NCBI GenBank assembly: GCA_003225055.1
Contig: QIAU01000131.1
Coordinates: 1 to 64,000, forward strand
DNA length: 64,000 nucleotides
DNA from: Acidobacteriota bacterium
GTDB lineage: Bacteria > Acidobacteriota > Terriglobia > Terriglobales > Acidobacteriaceae
Reading direction: 5' to 3'
Positions 1 through 7,919 of this stretch are shown here, in pieces; position 1 is the stretch's first letter, and every line of letters starts with the position of its first letter. The position numbers and the translations under genes are program-made. The notes beneath the pieces are model-generated. The model had not been told where the DNA came from, did not search any database, and saw nothing but the letters and a program-made list of their open reading frames with translations.

Positions 1-1
1 G

Positions 2-340
2 TTCCCGTTTGTTTTCATTAGGGCCCTGGGGGCAGGCGATTGGAAACTGGTGGGCGCGATCGGTGGCTGTCTGGGCAGCCATGAGATCTTAACCGTGCTC
101 GCAGGTGCGGTGCTGGTTGCCGGGGTTATGGCCATGGCGCTGGTGATTTACAAGAAGCGTTTTCGGGAAACGGTGCGCAATATTGGAAGGTTGCTGCTGG
201 CCTTCCTTTCGTTACATCCGGGAACGCCTTCCATCTCGCTCGACAACCCGGAGACCTTGAAGGTTCCTTTTGGTGTCGCCGTGGCCATTGCCGTGATCCT
301 CGTGGTGAGCGGCCGTCTGGCTTTTAACATCTCGCTTTAG
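2..340 (+). CDS. Prepilin peptidase, A24 family (CpaA/TadV-like), 3' part only
   Basis: The reading frame is open from the window edge, so the N-terminus is missing. It carries the motif GAGDWKL, matching the GxGD signature of A24 aspartic prepilin peptidases; the Asp is one of the two catalytic aspartates. The motif is followed by hydrophobic membrane segments and a final segment ending GRLAFNISL. The family cleaves the leader peptide of Flp/Tad pilins at the inner membrane. It ends four bases before the first tadE-like gene, so the genes very probably form one operon. The first catalytic Asp lies outside the window and cannot be checked. A GTG at position 50 could give a shorter ORF, but that would cut off the GxGD motif, so I read the gene as entering from the left. 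Confidence 0.82.
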   Translation, partial: FPFVFIRALGAGDWKLVGAIGGCLGSHEILTVLAGAVLVAGVMAMALVIYKKRFRETVRNIGRLLLAFLSLHPGTPSISLDNPETLKVPFGVAVAIAVILVVSGRLAFNISL

Positions 341-343
341 TAC

Positions 344-898
344 ATGAAGAAGCTGCTCAAACTCGTTGGTGATTGCTCTGCATCCGAAATCGCTGAATTT
401 GCGGTGGTCGTACCGCTGCTGATGACCGTCATTCTCGGTATCTACTCCTTCGGGCGGGCGTACAACATCTATTCGACCGTAACCCGGGCAGCGCAAGACG
501 GCGCGCGCATGGCGGTGACCCCAGTCTGCGCCTACTGCAGCTACACGTGCGGTGGGGTAAGCTCCCAGTTCCCGTGTGACGCGGATGTGGTCGACGCAGT
601 CACGAGTGCCCTGGCGGCCTCGCACCTGGATCCGATGCGCACTTTGCAGCTGGTGCCGACGACATCGGGTGCTGCCTGTCCTGCCCCGGCCCCCGCTAAA
701 ACCTGCGCGGCCGCGACAGGTGCCGGCGGAACCACGATTTACATTTGCCGCAATGTGTTGATCAATCCCAACACCAACCCGCAGACTTGCGGCACCATTG
801 TGAGCTTTCGGTATTCCTACCAGTTCCTTCCCATTCTCTTTGCGCCGAGCATTTCCATCAATATTCCGGCCCAGGGCCAGATGCGTATGGAGTACTAG
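344..898 (+). CDS. TadE-like pilus assembly protein
   Basis: The 184-residue protein has a short basic N-terminus, then the TadE signature (SEIAEFAVVVPLLMTVILGI followed by YSFGRAY): an acidic residue just before one hydrophobic helix of about 20 residues. The rest is predicted outside the membrane and contains many cysteines (CAYCSYTC and several more), suggesting disulfides. TadE-type pseudopilins are minor components of the Tad/Flp secretion pilus and are processed by the prepilin peptidase encoded just upstream. The start ATG follows the upstream stop by three bases, and the stop directly abuts the ATG of the next tadE-like gene, a tight translational arrangement. Family assignment is solid; the specific role is inferred. 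Confidence 0.87.
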   Translation: MKKLLKLVGDCSASEIAEFAVVVPLLMTVILGIYSFGRAYNIYSTVTRAAQDGARMAVTPVCAYCSYTCGGVSSQFPCDADVVDAVTSALAASHLDPMRTLQLVPTTSGAACPAPAPAKTCAAATGAGGTTIYICRNVLINPNTNPQTCGTIVSFRYSYQFLPILFAPSISINIPAQGQMRMEY

Positions 899-1519
899 AT
901 GTTAAGCCTGCTGCAACTCATCCGGCATCGAGGACGCAACCGGTTTTGTGTCTTGTGGGCGCGGGCCTGTCGAACCGAGGCCGCGCAGATCGTTGAGCTG
1001 GCTGTGACCTTGCCTCTCCTCATGGTTCTCGTCGTCGGGATCTACGATTTCGGACAAGCCTTCAACCTCAAGCAAAAACTCGCCGGCGCCGCTCGTGAGG
1101 GTGCGCGCTTCGCCGCCAATCAGAGCACCGGTGACCTGAGCAACCCATCTCCTGCTTCCCTGCTGGCCGTGCGCGACGTCGTGGACTCTTACCTCAAAGC
1201 TAATAATGTCAACGATCTAGGTCTGGCCACAGCGAGCCCGTTACCCCCAACCAACTGGAGCTGGACTTTCCCGGGGACTGGCACGACCTGTATCGATTCG
1301 ATCGGAAACTCCAAGCAGTTCACCATGATCGTGAATCGCGGATTCTCGTTTAACGTGACGAGTGGCGGCAATACCGTAACCGTTGAGGCTACTCAAGTCA
1401 CACTGAGTTATCCCTACCAGTGGCAGTTCAACCGGGTGATTAAGCTTGTCGTTGGAAGTGCCAGCTATGCTGCGACCAGCTGTATTGCGACCAGTGCTGC
1501 GATGCAGAACCTGAACTAA
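899..1519 (+). CDS. TadE-like pilus assembly protein (second copy)
   Basis: The 206-residue protein starts immediately after the stop of the preceding gene. About 30 basic N-terminal residues precede the TadE motif AAQIVELAVTLPLLMVLVVG and then IYDFGQAFNLKQKLAGAAREGARFA. The conserved Glu before the hydrophobic helix and the AAREGAR stretch after it are typical of TadE/TadF pseudopilins. The extracytoplasmic part is Ser/Thr-rich with few cysteines, unlike the first copy, so the two are diverged paralogues rather than a recent duplication. Probably a minor pilin of the same Tad apparatus. Confidence 0.87.
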   Translation: MLSLLQLIRHRGRNRFCVLWARACRTEAAQIVELAVTLPLLMVLVVGIYDFGQAFNLKQKLAGAAREGARFAANQSTGDLSNPSPASLLAVRDVVDSYLKANNVNDLGLATASPLPPTNWSWTFPGTGTTCIDSIGNSKQFTMIVNRGFSFNVTSGGNTVTVEATQVTLSYPYQWQFNRVIKLVVGSASYAATSCIATSAAMQNLN

Positions 1520-1530
1520 GGGGGATTGTC

Positions 1531-2883
1531 ATGGATCGAAGCGCATTCCGCGATCGGAAGAAGGAGCGCGGGCAGACCATTATCCTGGTGGCATTGTCCA
1601 TGACGGCCCTGCTGGCTATGGCGGCAATCAGCATCGACGTGGTCAGCCTGTATGTGGCACGTAGTGAAGCCCAACACTCCGCCGAGGCCGCCGCGCTGGC
1701 GGGAGCTAAGGCTTTCGTAACCTCTGGATATACCTCCGGGTTTGTCAATGCCACCACGCTGTGCAGCGGGGGCGCCGGATTGGCAGAATTGCAGGCTCAG
1801 GCCGCCGCTATCCAGAACAAGATTGCGGGAGTTGTGCCTTCCATTGTCTGGGCAGGCAGTTCCTGCGATTTGAACACCCAACCGGAAAACCCGCGCATCA
1901 CGATTCAGGTGCAGCGCACCGGCCTGCCGCTGTTCTTCGCCAAAATCTGGAATGTGGCGGCTCCCACTGTGACCGCCACGGCCACGGCCGAGGCCTACAA
2001 TCCATCCGGCGGCCCGGCGCCCATTCAAGTCAGCGGGGTTAAGCCATGGCTCGTGCCAGACTGCGCGCCTAGCAATGCGCTACCCCCGAACCCAAAATGC
2101 CAACTGCCTTATTCGCCTTATTTTGTGAACGTCACTGACGGTACCCTCGCAAATGGTGGCTCGTTCATCGGCCAGAAAATTACACTCACCATTGGCTCTG
2201 GTGGGCCCCTTACGGGACCGGCAGCGCCTCTGCCGAATAACAGCACACTGACTTTCTACCCTTTAGTAATCGACGCCCCAACACCGCAGTGCCCCTCGCC
2301 TAACCAGCTTGGTTGCAACAACAATCCAGGTCCTTACTACAACAATATCTCTTGCTTTAACCCAACGCCGCTTGCGTGTGGAGAATCCATCACCAATCCC
2401 CCCCTTCCTCCTCCGACGATTGCGGTGGATGACCGCATCTATACTGGCTTACTTAAGGTACGAACTGAGCAGGGGACACAGTGCCTGATCCATGCTGGCG
2501 GATATGGACTTGGCCAGGGCCAAGATATTTTCCCGACTCCCCCAATCGCGCCAGGCCAGCCGGTACTTATTAGCCCGGGCTCTGACAATCCGGATGTGCC
2601 TCTACGAAGTGCAGCCTACGTGAGTCGCAGCGATTCGGTTGTAACCGTGCCACTGTTTGACGGAAGCCAGCTGTGTCCTCCAGGAGGCGGTAGTACCAAT
2701 TGCGCTGGTACTACAAAGGTGGTTGGATTCCTTCAGCTCGGAATTATTGACAGTGCCCCAAATGGAACAGTAGATGCAATTATCCTCAACGCCTCCGGTT
2801 GCAATTCAGGAAGCAGCGGAACGGCTGTATCTGGCGGAGACGTCTCGCCCATTCCGGTCCGCCTGGTACGTCCGGGTGGATAG
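1531..2883 (+). CDS. TadG-like Flp pilus-assembly protein
   Basis: The 450-residue protein begins with RGQTIILVALSMTALLAMAA and then ISIDVVSLYVARSEAQHSA, the usual N-terminal anchor of TadG-like proteins (Flp pilus-assembly TadE/G-like family): one membrane helix followed by an Ala-rich amphipathic stretch. The rest is a Pro/Gly/Asn-rich exported region with paired cysteines. No von Willebrand A metal site (DxSxS) is visible, so it is the short TadG-like form rather than a full vWA TadG. It lies 11 bases after the second tadE-like gene in the same operon. Codon use in the C-terminal third looks less G+C-rich than in its neighbours. The gene ends 15 bases from a convergent gene. Confidence 0.8.
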   Translation: MDRSAFRDRKKERGQTIILVALSMTALLAMAAISIDVVSLYVARSEAQHSAEAAALAGAKAFVTSGYTSGFVNATTLCSGGAGLAELQAQAAAIQNKIAGVVPSIVWAGSSCDLNTQPENPRITIQVQRTGLPLFFAKIWNVAAPTVTATATAEAYNPSGGPAPIQVSGVKPWLVPDCAPSNALPPNPKCQLPYSPYFVNVTDGTLANGGSFIGQKITLTIGSGGPLTGPAAPLPNNSTLTFYPLVIDAPTPQCPSPNQLGCNNNPGPYYNNISCFNPTPLACGESITNPPLPPPTIAVDDRIYTGLLKVRTEQGTQCLIHAGGYGLGQGQDIFPTPPIAPGQPVLISPGSDNPDVPLRSAAYVSRSDSVVTVPLFDGSQLCPPGGGSTNCAGTTKVVGFLQLGIIDSAPNGTVDAIILNASGCNSGSSGTAVSGGDVSPIPVRLVRPGG

Positions 2884-2898
2884 AAGAAGGTTCCCGTT

Positions 2899-4278
2899 TT
2901 ACTGCGGTTGATCGGGTGGCGGCTCCGCGGGTGGGACGTTCTGGTCCGGCGGAAGGGGAACCTGCGGTAGGCTGGAGACCGGTGGAGCTACTGCTGGCAT
3001 ATTATCATTGCCTGCAGGCACCTCGCTGGGTACTTCCTCGCTCACTGCAGCTGGTGATTCAGGAAGAGGCGGGGATTCCTCTCCATTCTTCGCGATCAGA
3101 ATGATTGCGCGCAATGCATTCTGATCCTGCTCAGAGCCCACAACCACGAAATTGAAACGTGAGCCGTTGAGTACGGTCGCCATCACTTGGGTTGCCGGTC
3201 CAGGTCCCGCCTTGACGATGACTGTCTCCCGCTCCGCTCCGGCGGGAATGGCAATGTCCGCTCCGGTGCTCATGTGGACCTGATACAGCACCTCGGCCAA
3301 AGTGGCTTTGTCGGTCTCGATGCTGAGCTGCCCATCTTTGAAACTCACCGCAACTCGAGGCAACGGCGGAAGCGCCGCACGTGGCGGTGGCGCAGAGTGC
3401 GCAAGGGCGAGCCCTGCTGAGAGGTTCGGTCGACTGCCCAGCTTCACCAGAACCGTATTGCCGGAAGCAAAAACCTGGTAAGGGTTGGGCGCATTGAGAT
3501 CGACGACTACGCGCGTGGTAGGGGGACTAGACGAAAGAAGCCCGACCCGCACTCCCTTCATCGCGCCCTGATTGACGGCAAAACCCTTCAGCTGATCCCC
3601 TGGGACTGCACCCGGAAAGTCGATGACCACGCGATCCGGATCGGTCAGCACTCGCGTGTCAGTCGCGACGGGTTGGCTGGCGCTGATTTCCAGTTCCATC
3701 CCTGTCTCGCGGCCGAGAAGCGCTATGCGCTTGATCGTCGCTTTTGGGGGCAATGGCGCCCGAGGCGCCCGCACCACTATCGGAATCAGGGCCCGAGGGG
3801 CCGGGTCGGGAATCGGGGCCGCAGGAGCCTCATCAACCGCTCCGCCCACCGGTCGAGCCGGAGTCCCGCCCAATTTCACAATCACACCACTGCCGGAGGC
3901 AAGAACCTGATAGGCGGTGGGGGCTCTCAGATCAATCACCACCCGTGTTATGGGCGGATTCGATGTGTATAGTGCCGTCCGCACTGCTCTGATTGGCCCC
4001 CGATTCACAGGAAAGCCCTTTTGCACCTGGTTGCCCGGCAATGCACCTGGCAAATCTATGACTATGCGATCGGGATCGGTAAGCACTCGCGTGTCTGTGG
4101 CAACTGGCTGGTTGGCGATGATTTCCAGGTCTGTGCCCTTCCCGCCTTCCGAGATGGCGACGCGCTTGATAGTCGTGCCCGCAGACGCTTGGGCAAAAGT
4201 TAGTGATGGGGACAGCGCCGCTAAGAAGGCAGAAAGAGCCGCTACCCAGACGAAACCGAGCCTGGAAAACTTCTTCAT
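2899..4278 (-). CDS. Exported protein with two AMIN domains and a secretin-N-like region
   Basis: The 459-residue protein has a clear signal peptide (MKKFSRLGFVWVAALSAFLA). Two AMIN domains follow, at about residues 38-135 and 179-280; they are internal duplicates sharing the segment NQPVATDTRVLTDPDR or SQPVATDTRVLTDPDR. A third region (about 310-395, VSFKDGQLSIETDKATLAEV) resembles the short STN/secretin N-terminal fold. The tail is Pro-rich and probably disordered. AMIN domains bind peptidoglycan or locate envelope proteins, classically PilQ secretins and AmiC amidases. No secretin pore domain is present, so this may be a periplasmic accessory or anchoring protein. It is convergent with the Tad pilus operon, which makes a pilus-related role plausible but unproven. 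Confidence 0.8.
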   Translation of the reverse strand: MKKFSRLGFVWVAALSAFLAALSPSLTFAQASAGTTIKRVAISEGGKGTDLEIIANQPVATDTRVLTDPDRIVIDLPGALPGNQVQKGFPVNRGPIRAVRTALYTSNPPITRVVIDLRAPTAYQVLASGSGVIVKLGGTPARPVGGAVDEAPAAPIPDPAPRALIPIVVRAPRAPLPPKATIKRIALLGRETGMELEISASQPVATDTRVLTDPDRVVIDFPGAVPGDQLKGFAVNQGAMKGVRVGLLSSSPPTTRVVVDLNAPNPYQVFASGNTVLVKLGSRPNLSAGLALAHSAPPPRAALPPLPRVAVSFKDGQLSIETDKATLAEVLYQVHMSTGADIAIPAGAERETVIVKAGPGPATQVMATVLNGSRFNFVVVGSEQDQNALRAIILIAKNGEESPPLPESPAAVSEEVPSEVPAGNDNMPAVAPPVSSLPQVPLPPDQNVPPAEPPPDQPQ

Positions 4279-4447
4279 GGGGAGGAACTTACCCAGGCGA
4301 TTCTATCAGGCTTTCGGGATGGGTGCTCCTATTCCGTTGGTCGTAGTACCAATCGCAGGGGCCAATAGGAACGTACGCTGAAGGTCGCGAGTCGAAGGGG
4401 ATCTCGCGTGGGCCAGAAGGCGTCGAGCGTCACCGAGAACTCTAGAT

Positions 4448-5785
4448 TTATTGCTGATCCTGAACCGAACCCGTCCACCCTTCCTGACGGGCTTTGTCGA
4501 GAAGCCACTGCTCGAGTTCCCTCTCGAGCGCGGGATGTATCTCCACAAAACTCAAGCCGGCCAGGCCTCCGGGGCTGGTCCACGCCAGCTTGGCCTTGGC
4601 TTCCAGAGGAGAAGAAATTCCCGGCAAGGGCAGACTGATATCGAAGGTGGAATCATGCTTCAAGGAAGTGAGCGACCTGATTGCAATTCCGCCGGAGCTG
4701 ACATTCACAGTGGTCGCATTCACCGGCTCACCTTCGGGATCGCGAATCACGATCGGAACTTCGATGCTGACGCGGAAGTAACGTTGCTGCTGCGCGCTGA
4801 TCGTGCCCAGGGAAACGCCTCCGGATCCTTCCATCCCCAGGGCGCGATACTTCTGCAGTTTTCGCCGCAGGGTGCGGCTAGAGATTCCTAACTGCTGTGC
4901 CGCCTTGGATTGATTGCCGCCGGCCTGATCCAGAGCCTGGAAAATCATGCGCCGTTCCATGTCATCCAGATTGCCGGTAAGTGCCTGGTTGGTAGCCGTC
5001 TCCGGAACTCCGCATATAACCGCAGGCAAGTCTCTGCCGCGGAACTCATGCATGCCCGGCTTGGCATTCAGCGTAGTTTTGAAAATCACGTTCTTGAGTT
5101 CGCGAACGTTTCCCGGCCATGGGTATTGTCTGAGCGCTTCGAGGGCATCCTCGCTGAAGTGCGCGGCGGGACAGTGCTTTTTCAAAAAATGATCGGCCAA
5201 CGCGTCAATGTCCTCTGCCCTCTCGCGGAGCGGTGGTACATGCAACTGAAATTGAGTGAGCCGGTGATAGAGATCGCTGCGGAACCTGCCCGCGGTGACT
5301 TCCTCTTCCAGATTCCGGTTGGTGGCCGCGATGACCCGGACATTCACACCCACCTTCCGGCTTCCACCCAGGCGATAGTAAGGAACTCCATCTAGTACAC
5401 GTAACAGCTTGGCCTGAACCTTGATGTCCAGCTCTCCGATTTCATCCAGAAGGATCGTGCCGTGGTCAGCCAATTCAAACAGTCCTGGCTTAGTGCCATC
5501 GGCCCCGCTGAAGGCCCCCTTCTCGTATCCGAATAGCTCGCTTTCGACCAAGTGCTCGGGGAGGGCCGCACAGTTCACGTCCACAAAAGCCTTGCTGCAG
5601 CGTAAGGAATGTTCATGGATAGTGCGGGCCACTAGTTCTTTGCCGCTTCCGGTTTCGCCGACGATCAATACGGCTGCGTCACACCTGGCCACGCGCTCCA
5701 CCATAGCCATCAACTGCTGCATGACCGCACTGCGCACCACCGCAGTCGTGCCGTCGGTCAAATGCATTCGCGCCGCAGATTCCAT
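4448..5785 (-). CDS. Sigma-54-dependent activator with C-terminal PilZ domain
   Basis: An AAA+ domain begins almost at the N-terminus: Walker A GETGSGKE (about residue 43), the sigma-54 contact loop as GAFSGA (about 90, usually GAFTGA), Walker B ILLDEIGE (about 111), arginine-finger region and WPGNVREL. A Fis-type helix-turn-helix follows (GGNQSKAAQQLGISSRTLRR), then a PilZ domain from about residue 330 (RYFRV, then NVSSGGIAI). There is no receiver or GAF input domain, so the PilZ module is the only visible sensor and suggests c-di-GMP input. The frame is open further upstream to a GTG at 5869; I chose the ATG at 5785 because the conserved region starts right after it, but no good ribosome site is seen at either. 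Target promoters are unknown; the adjacent subtilases and Tad locus are candidates. Confidence 0.85.
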   Translation of the reverse strand: MESAARMHLTDGTTAVVRSAVMQQLMAMVERVARCDAAVLIVGETGSGKELVARTIHEHSLRCSKAFVDVNCAALPEHLVESELFGYEKGAFSGADGTKPGLFELADHGTILLDEIGELDIKVQAKLLRVLDGVPYYRLGGSRKVGVNVRVIAATNRNLEEEVTAGRFRSDLYHRLTQFQLHVPPLRERAEDIDALADHFLKKHCPAAHFSEDALEALRQYPWPGNVRELKNVIFKTTLNAKPGMHEFRGRDLPAVICGVPETATNQALTGNLDDMERRMIFQALDQAGGNQSKAAQQLGISSRTLRRKLQKYRALGMEGSGGVSLGTISAQQQRYFRVSIEVPIVIRDPEGEPVNATTVNVSSGGIAIRSLTSLKHDSTFDISLPLPGISSPLEAKAKLAWTSPGGLAGLSFVEIHPALERELEQWLLDKARQEGWTGSVQDQQ

Positions 5786-5944
5786 GTAGGTGGGCGCCGG
5801 TTGAGGAGAGACGCATTCTGGGCTTCTAAACCCAAAACGTGCGCATCCGGCATGCCTCTTGGTTAACACGTTTGCCCGGGCACAGGAAGGTTACTTCGGT
5901 TATCTCACCAAATGGGAGAACCGACCCTGGGTTCCCAGAACTGC

Positions 5945-5966
5945 GAAAAAGATCCCGCACCGGGAA
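5945..5966 (-). terminator. Rho-independent terminator after the first VWGN subtilase
   Basis: Read on the minus strand, just past the stop codon at 5969, the sequence forms TCCCG-GTG-CGGGA followed by TCTTTTT: a short G+C stem with a 3-base loop and a T tract. It would end transcription of the subtilase gene before the convergent-free gap to the sigma-54 activator. The stem is only five base pairs, so moderate confidence. Confidence 0.55.
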
Positions 5967-5968
5967 GA

Positions 5969-7723
5969 CTAGTTATCGCCGTTGATGGCGATGGACATGG
6001 CCTCGGTAGTATTGTTGCCCCAAACTGCGCTATTACCCCAGACTGCGCTGTTGCCCCAAACCGCGCTGAAGCCAGTATTGTTGCCATTGCCCCAAACCGC
6101 ACTATTGCCCCAGACCGCGCTGTTGCCCCACACAGCCGAGTTTCCCCAGACCGCTGAATTGCCCCACACGGCGGAGTTCCCCCATAGCGCGGAGGCGTCA
6201 TAGACGAAACCTACGGTGTGTGAAGCTGAGTCGTAATAGACGGCGAGGGATTTAGCGGATATTTGATTGGGTACCACATCGGTGTTGTTCAGTGCGGCTT
6301 GGAGGTCCAGGTAACCGGCGCCGACCGTGAAAGCATCGTAATAATCCGTATAAGTTGTGCCCGTGGATGGGTCTGTGACGCTGCTGGAAAAAGGAAAGAT
6401 CTTGTACGCGGTCTTCATCAGCCGCGCCTTCACCTGGTCAGGCGTCAGTTGCGGCTGGGCCTCCAGCAGGTCCGCTACCCCACCGCTCACCACGGCGGCC
6501 GCCATGCTGGTGCCGCTCAAAACGTAGTATTTATCCGAATAGCCTGTCTTCCCTGTTTGGTATGACGAGAGCAGCGACCTGTTGTTGGGATAACTATGCT
6601 CCAGGGTCGCTCCCACTTGCAACGACGTCATGACATTGCCCGGCGCAACCAGATCCGGTTTCAAAATATGATCAATGCCGGTCGGACCCTTTGAGCTGTA
6701 ACTGGCCATCAGGTCGTCAGCGCGATCCGGTGTGCCCATGGTCCTCATGGCACCCACCGTGATCACATAGGGATCATTGCCCGGCGCAGTGATGGTTCCA
6801 TACCCCTGCTCGCCGACAGAGTTGTCGCGGCCATAGTTTCCGGCAGCAACGACGACCACAATGCCAGCCTTCCACGCGGATTCAACAGCTTGGCAGAGCG
6901 GGTCTTGCGTGTAGCTCTCGAAGACCGGACGTCCCAGCGAGAGATTCAGGACGCGAATGTTATACGTGCTCTTCAACTGAATGGCTTTGTTGATGGCGTT
7001 GATCACCGAGCTGTCACTGCCCTGCCCATTCTTGTCGAGGGCACGAAGATTGATGAACGTTACCTTCGGGGCAATGCCTTTAATGACCGCAAAACAATTG
7101 CTGCAGGTGGAATCCTTGCCCGTGCCGCCAATAATGCCCGCAACGTGCTCGCCGTGCCCGAAGGCGTCGCCGGTGCCTCCATCCGAAGCAAAATCGGCCT
7201 GATAGACAATGCGATTGTGGCCACTTGAATCCTTGAGGTCATCGTGGTCGCTGATGCCGCTGTCCACAACGGCTACGCCAATTCCGCTTCCGTCGTAGCC
7301 TAGGCCCCAGGCGTAAGGAGCATTGACGGCGGGAGCGGCATTGCTGAGAAGCGATTTCACCGGGCGATCGGGACTGATGTAGACCACATCGGGATCGGCT
7401 GCCAAATGCTTAAGAGCCTGGGCCGGCAGATGAAAGGCTGCTCCCCGGATTGAAGGCAGTTTCGTTATTGTGGTTCCACCCAGTTGGGCAGCCTTCGCGT
7501 AATGCTCAGCAGTGGGAATAGGACCGTACTGAACGATGACATCCAGATAGGTACCAGGCTTGACGTGCGCCAGGTCGGCAGAGAACTTCTCATACGTGTG
7601 GGAGGAACGGGCAGCTTGCGCGAACACCAGTTGCGCACCAAGCACCATCAAGACCGCAAGCCCGGTTCTCAACCTAAAACTCTTGGTGTTCTTGTAACCG
7701 AAAGCCACCGTGCCCTCCGTCAT
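5969..7723 (-). CDS. Secreted S8 subtilisin-like protease with C-terminal SAVWGN repeats
   Basis: The 584-residue protein has an N-terminal hydrophobic signal (LRTGLAVLMVLGAQLVFAQA), an I9-like propeptide region (about 45-130) and an S8 catalytic domain. The triad is Asp in VVDSGISDHDDL (about 156), His in GHGEHVAGI (about 191) and Ser in SGTSMAAAV (about 404), with the oxyanion Asn in VVAAGNYGRDN. The residue before the His is Glu where Thr is usual (GHGTH). After the protease domain, about residues 510-571 consist of SAVWGN hexapeptides, interrupted once by NGNNTGF. The protein ends NGDN with no sorting motif. It is probably exported, with the repeat tail mediating surface attachment or assembly (inference). 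A paralogue with a different repeat consensus lies upstream on the same strand. Confidence 0.9.
   Translation of the reverse strand: MTEGTVAFGYKNTKSFRLRTGLAVLMVLGAQLVFAQAARSSHTYEKFSADLAHVKPGTYLDVIVQYGPIPTAEHYAKAAQLGGTTITKLPSIRGAAFHLPAQALKHLAADPDVVYISPDRPVKSLLSNAAPAVNAPYAWGLGYDGSGIGVAVVDSGISDHDDLKDSSGHNRIVYQADFASDGGTGDAFGHGEHVAGIIGGTGKDSTCSNCFAVIKGIAPKVTFINLRALDKNGQGSDSSVINAINKAIQLKSTYNIRVLNLSLGRPVFESYTQDPLCQAVESAWKAGIVVVVAAGNYGRDNSVGEQGYGTITAPGNDPYVITVGAMRTMGTPDRADDLMASYSSKGPTGIDHILKPDLVAPGNVMTSLQVGATLEHSYPNNRSLLSSYQTGKTGYSDKYYVLSGTSMAAAVVSGGVADLLEAQPQLTPDQVKARLMKTAYKIFPFSSSVTDPSTGTTYTDYYDAFTVGAGYLDLQAALNNTDVVPNQISAKSLAVYYDSASHTVGFVYDASALWGNSAVWGNSAVWGNSAVWGNSAVWGNSAVWGNGNNTGFSAVWGNSAVWGNSAVWGNNTTEAMSIAINGDN
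6010..6195 (-). repeat. 18-bp coding tandem repeat (SAVWGN units)
   Basis: Inside the first subtilase gene, an 18-base unit encoding Ser-Ala-Val-Trp-Gly-Asn is repeated about nine times, with one spacer of roughly seven codons in the middle. Copies differ mainly at third codon positions (for example gcg/gct/gca for Ala), so the peptide is better conserved than the DNA, which argues for selection on the protein. It is not a CRISPR array: there are no unique spacers and the frame stays open. Confidence 0.9.
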
Positions 7724-7762
7724 GCCCGTTGGTATCCCGTGATTGTCAATATCCCTTGCTTG

Positions 7763-7873
7763 CTAACTGCCCCACACCGCCGAAGCGCTGCACGCCAAAG
7801 CCAGCACGGTTACCACTGCACCTGCCAGAAGGATGTGGCCAAGTGCCTTCAATTTCTTCAAGCCTTCCTTCAT
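7763..7873 (-). CDS. Small membrane or exported peptide ending in SAVWGS
   Basis: A 36-codon ORF between the two subtilases on the same strand. It reads MKEGLKKLKALG, then a hydrophobic stretch (HILLAGAVVTVLALACSASA), then VWGS and stop. A Shine-Dalgarno-like AGGAG lies about six bases before the ATG. The layout is a Lys-rich N-terminus, one hydrophobic segment, and a last hexapeptide, SAVWGS, nearly identical to the SAVWGN unit of the adjacent protease. A Cys sits next to the small-residue stretch, so a lipobox-like site (ALAC) is possible. It could be a real short peptide working with the proteases, or the truncated head of a third VWGN protein. No family is recognised. Confidence 0.55.
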   Translation of the reverse strand: MKEGLKKLKALGHILLAGAVVTVLALACSASAVWGS

Positions 7874-7919
7874 ACTCTGCTCCTTCTCCCAGAATTTTTC
7901 TTTCCAACGTCTTTTCTAT

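Noticed and set aside
3623-4381. Plus-strand ORFs opposite the AMIN gene
   Set aside because: They are antisense shadows; the minus-strand protein has a signal peptide and conserved domains.
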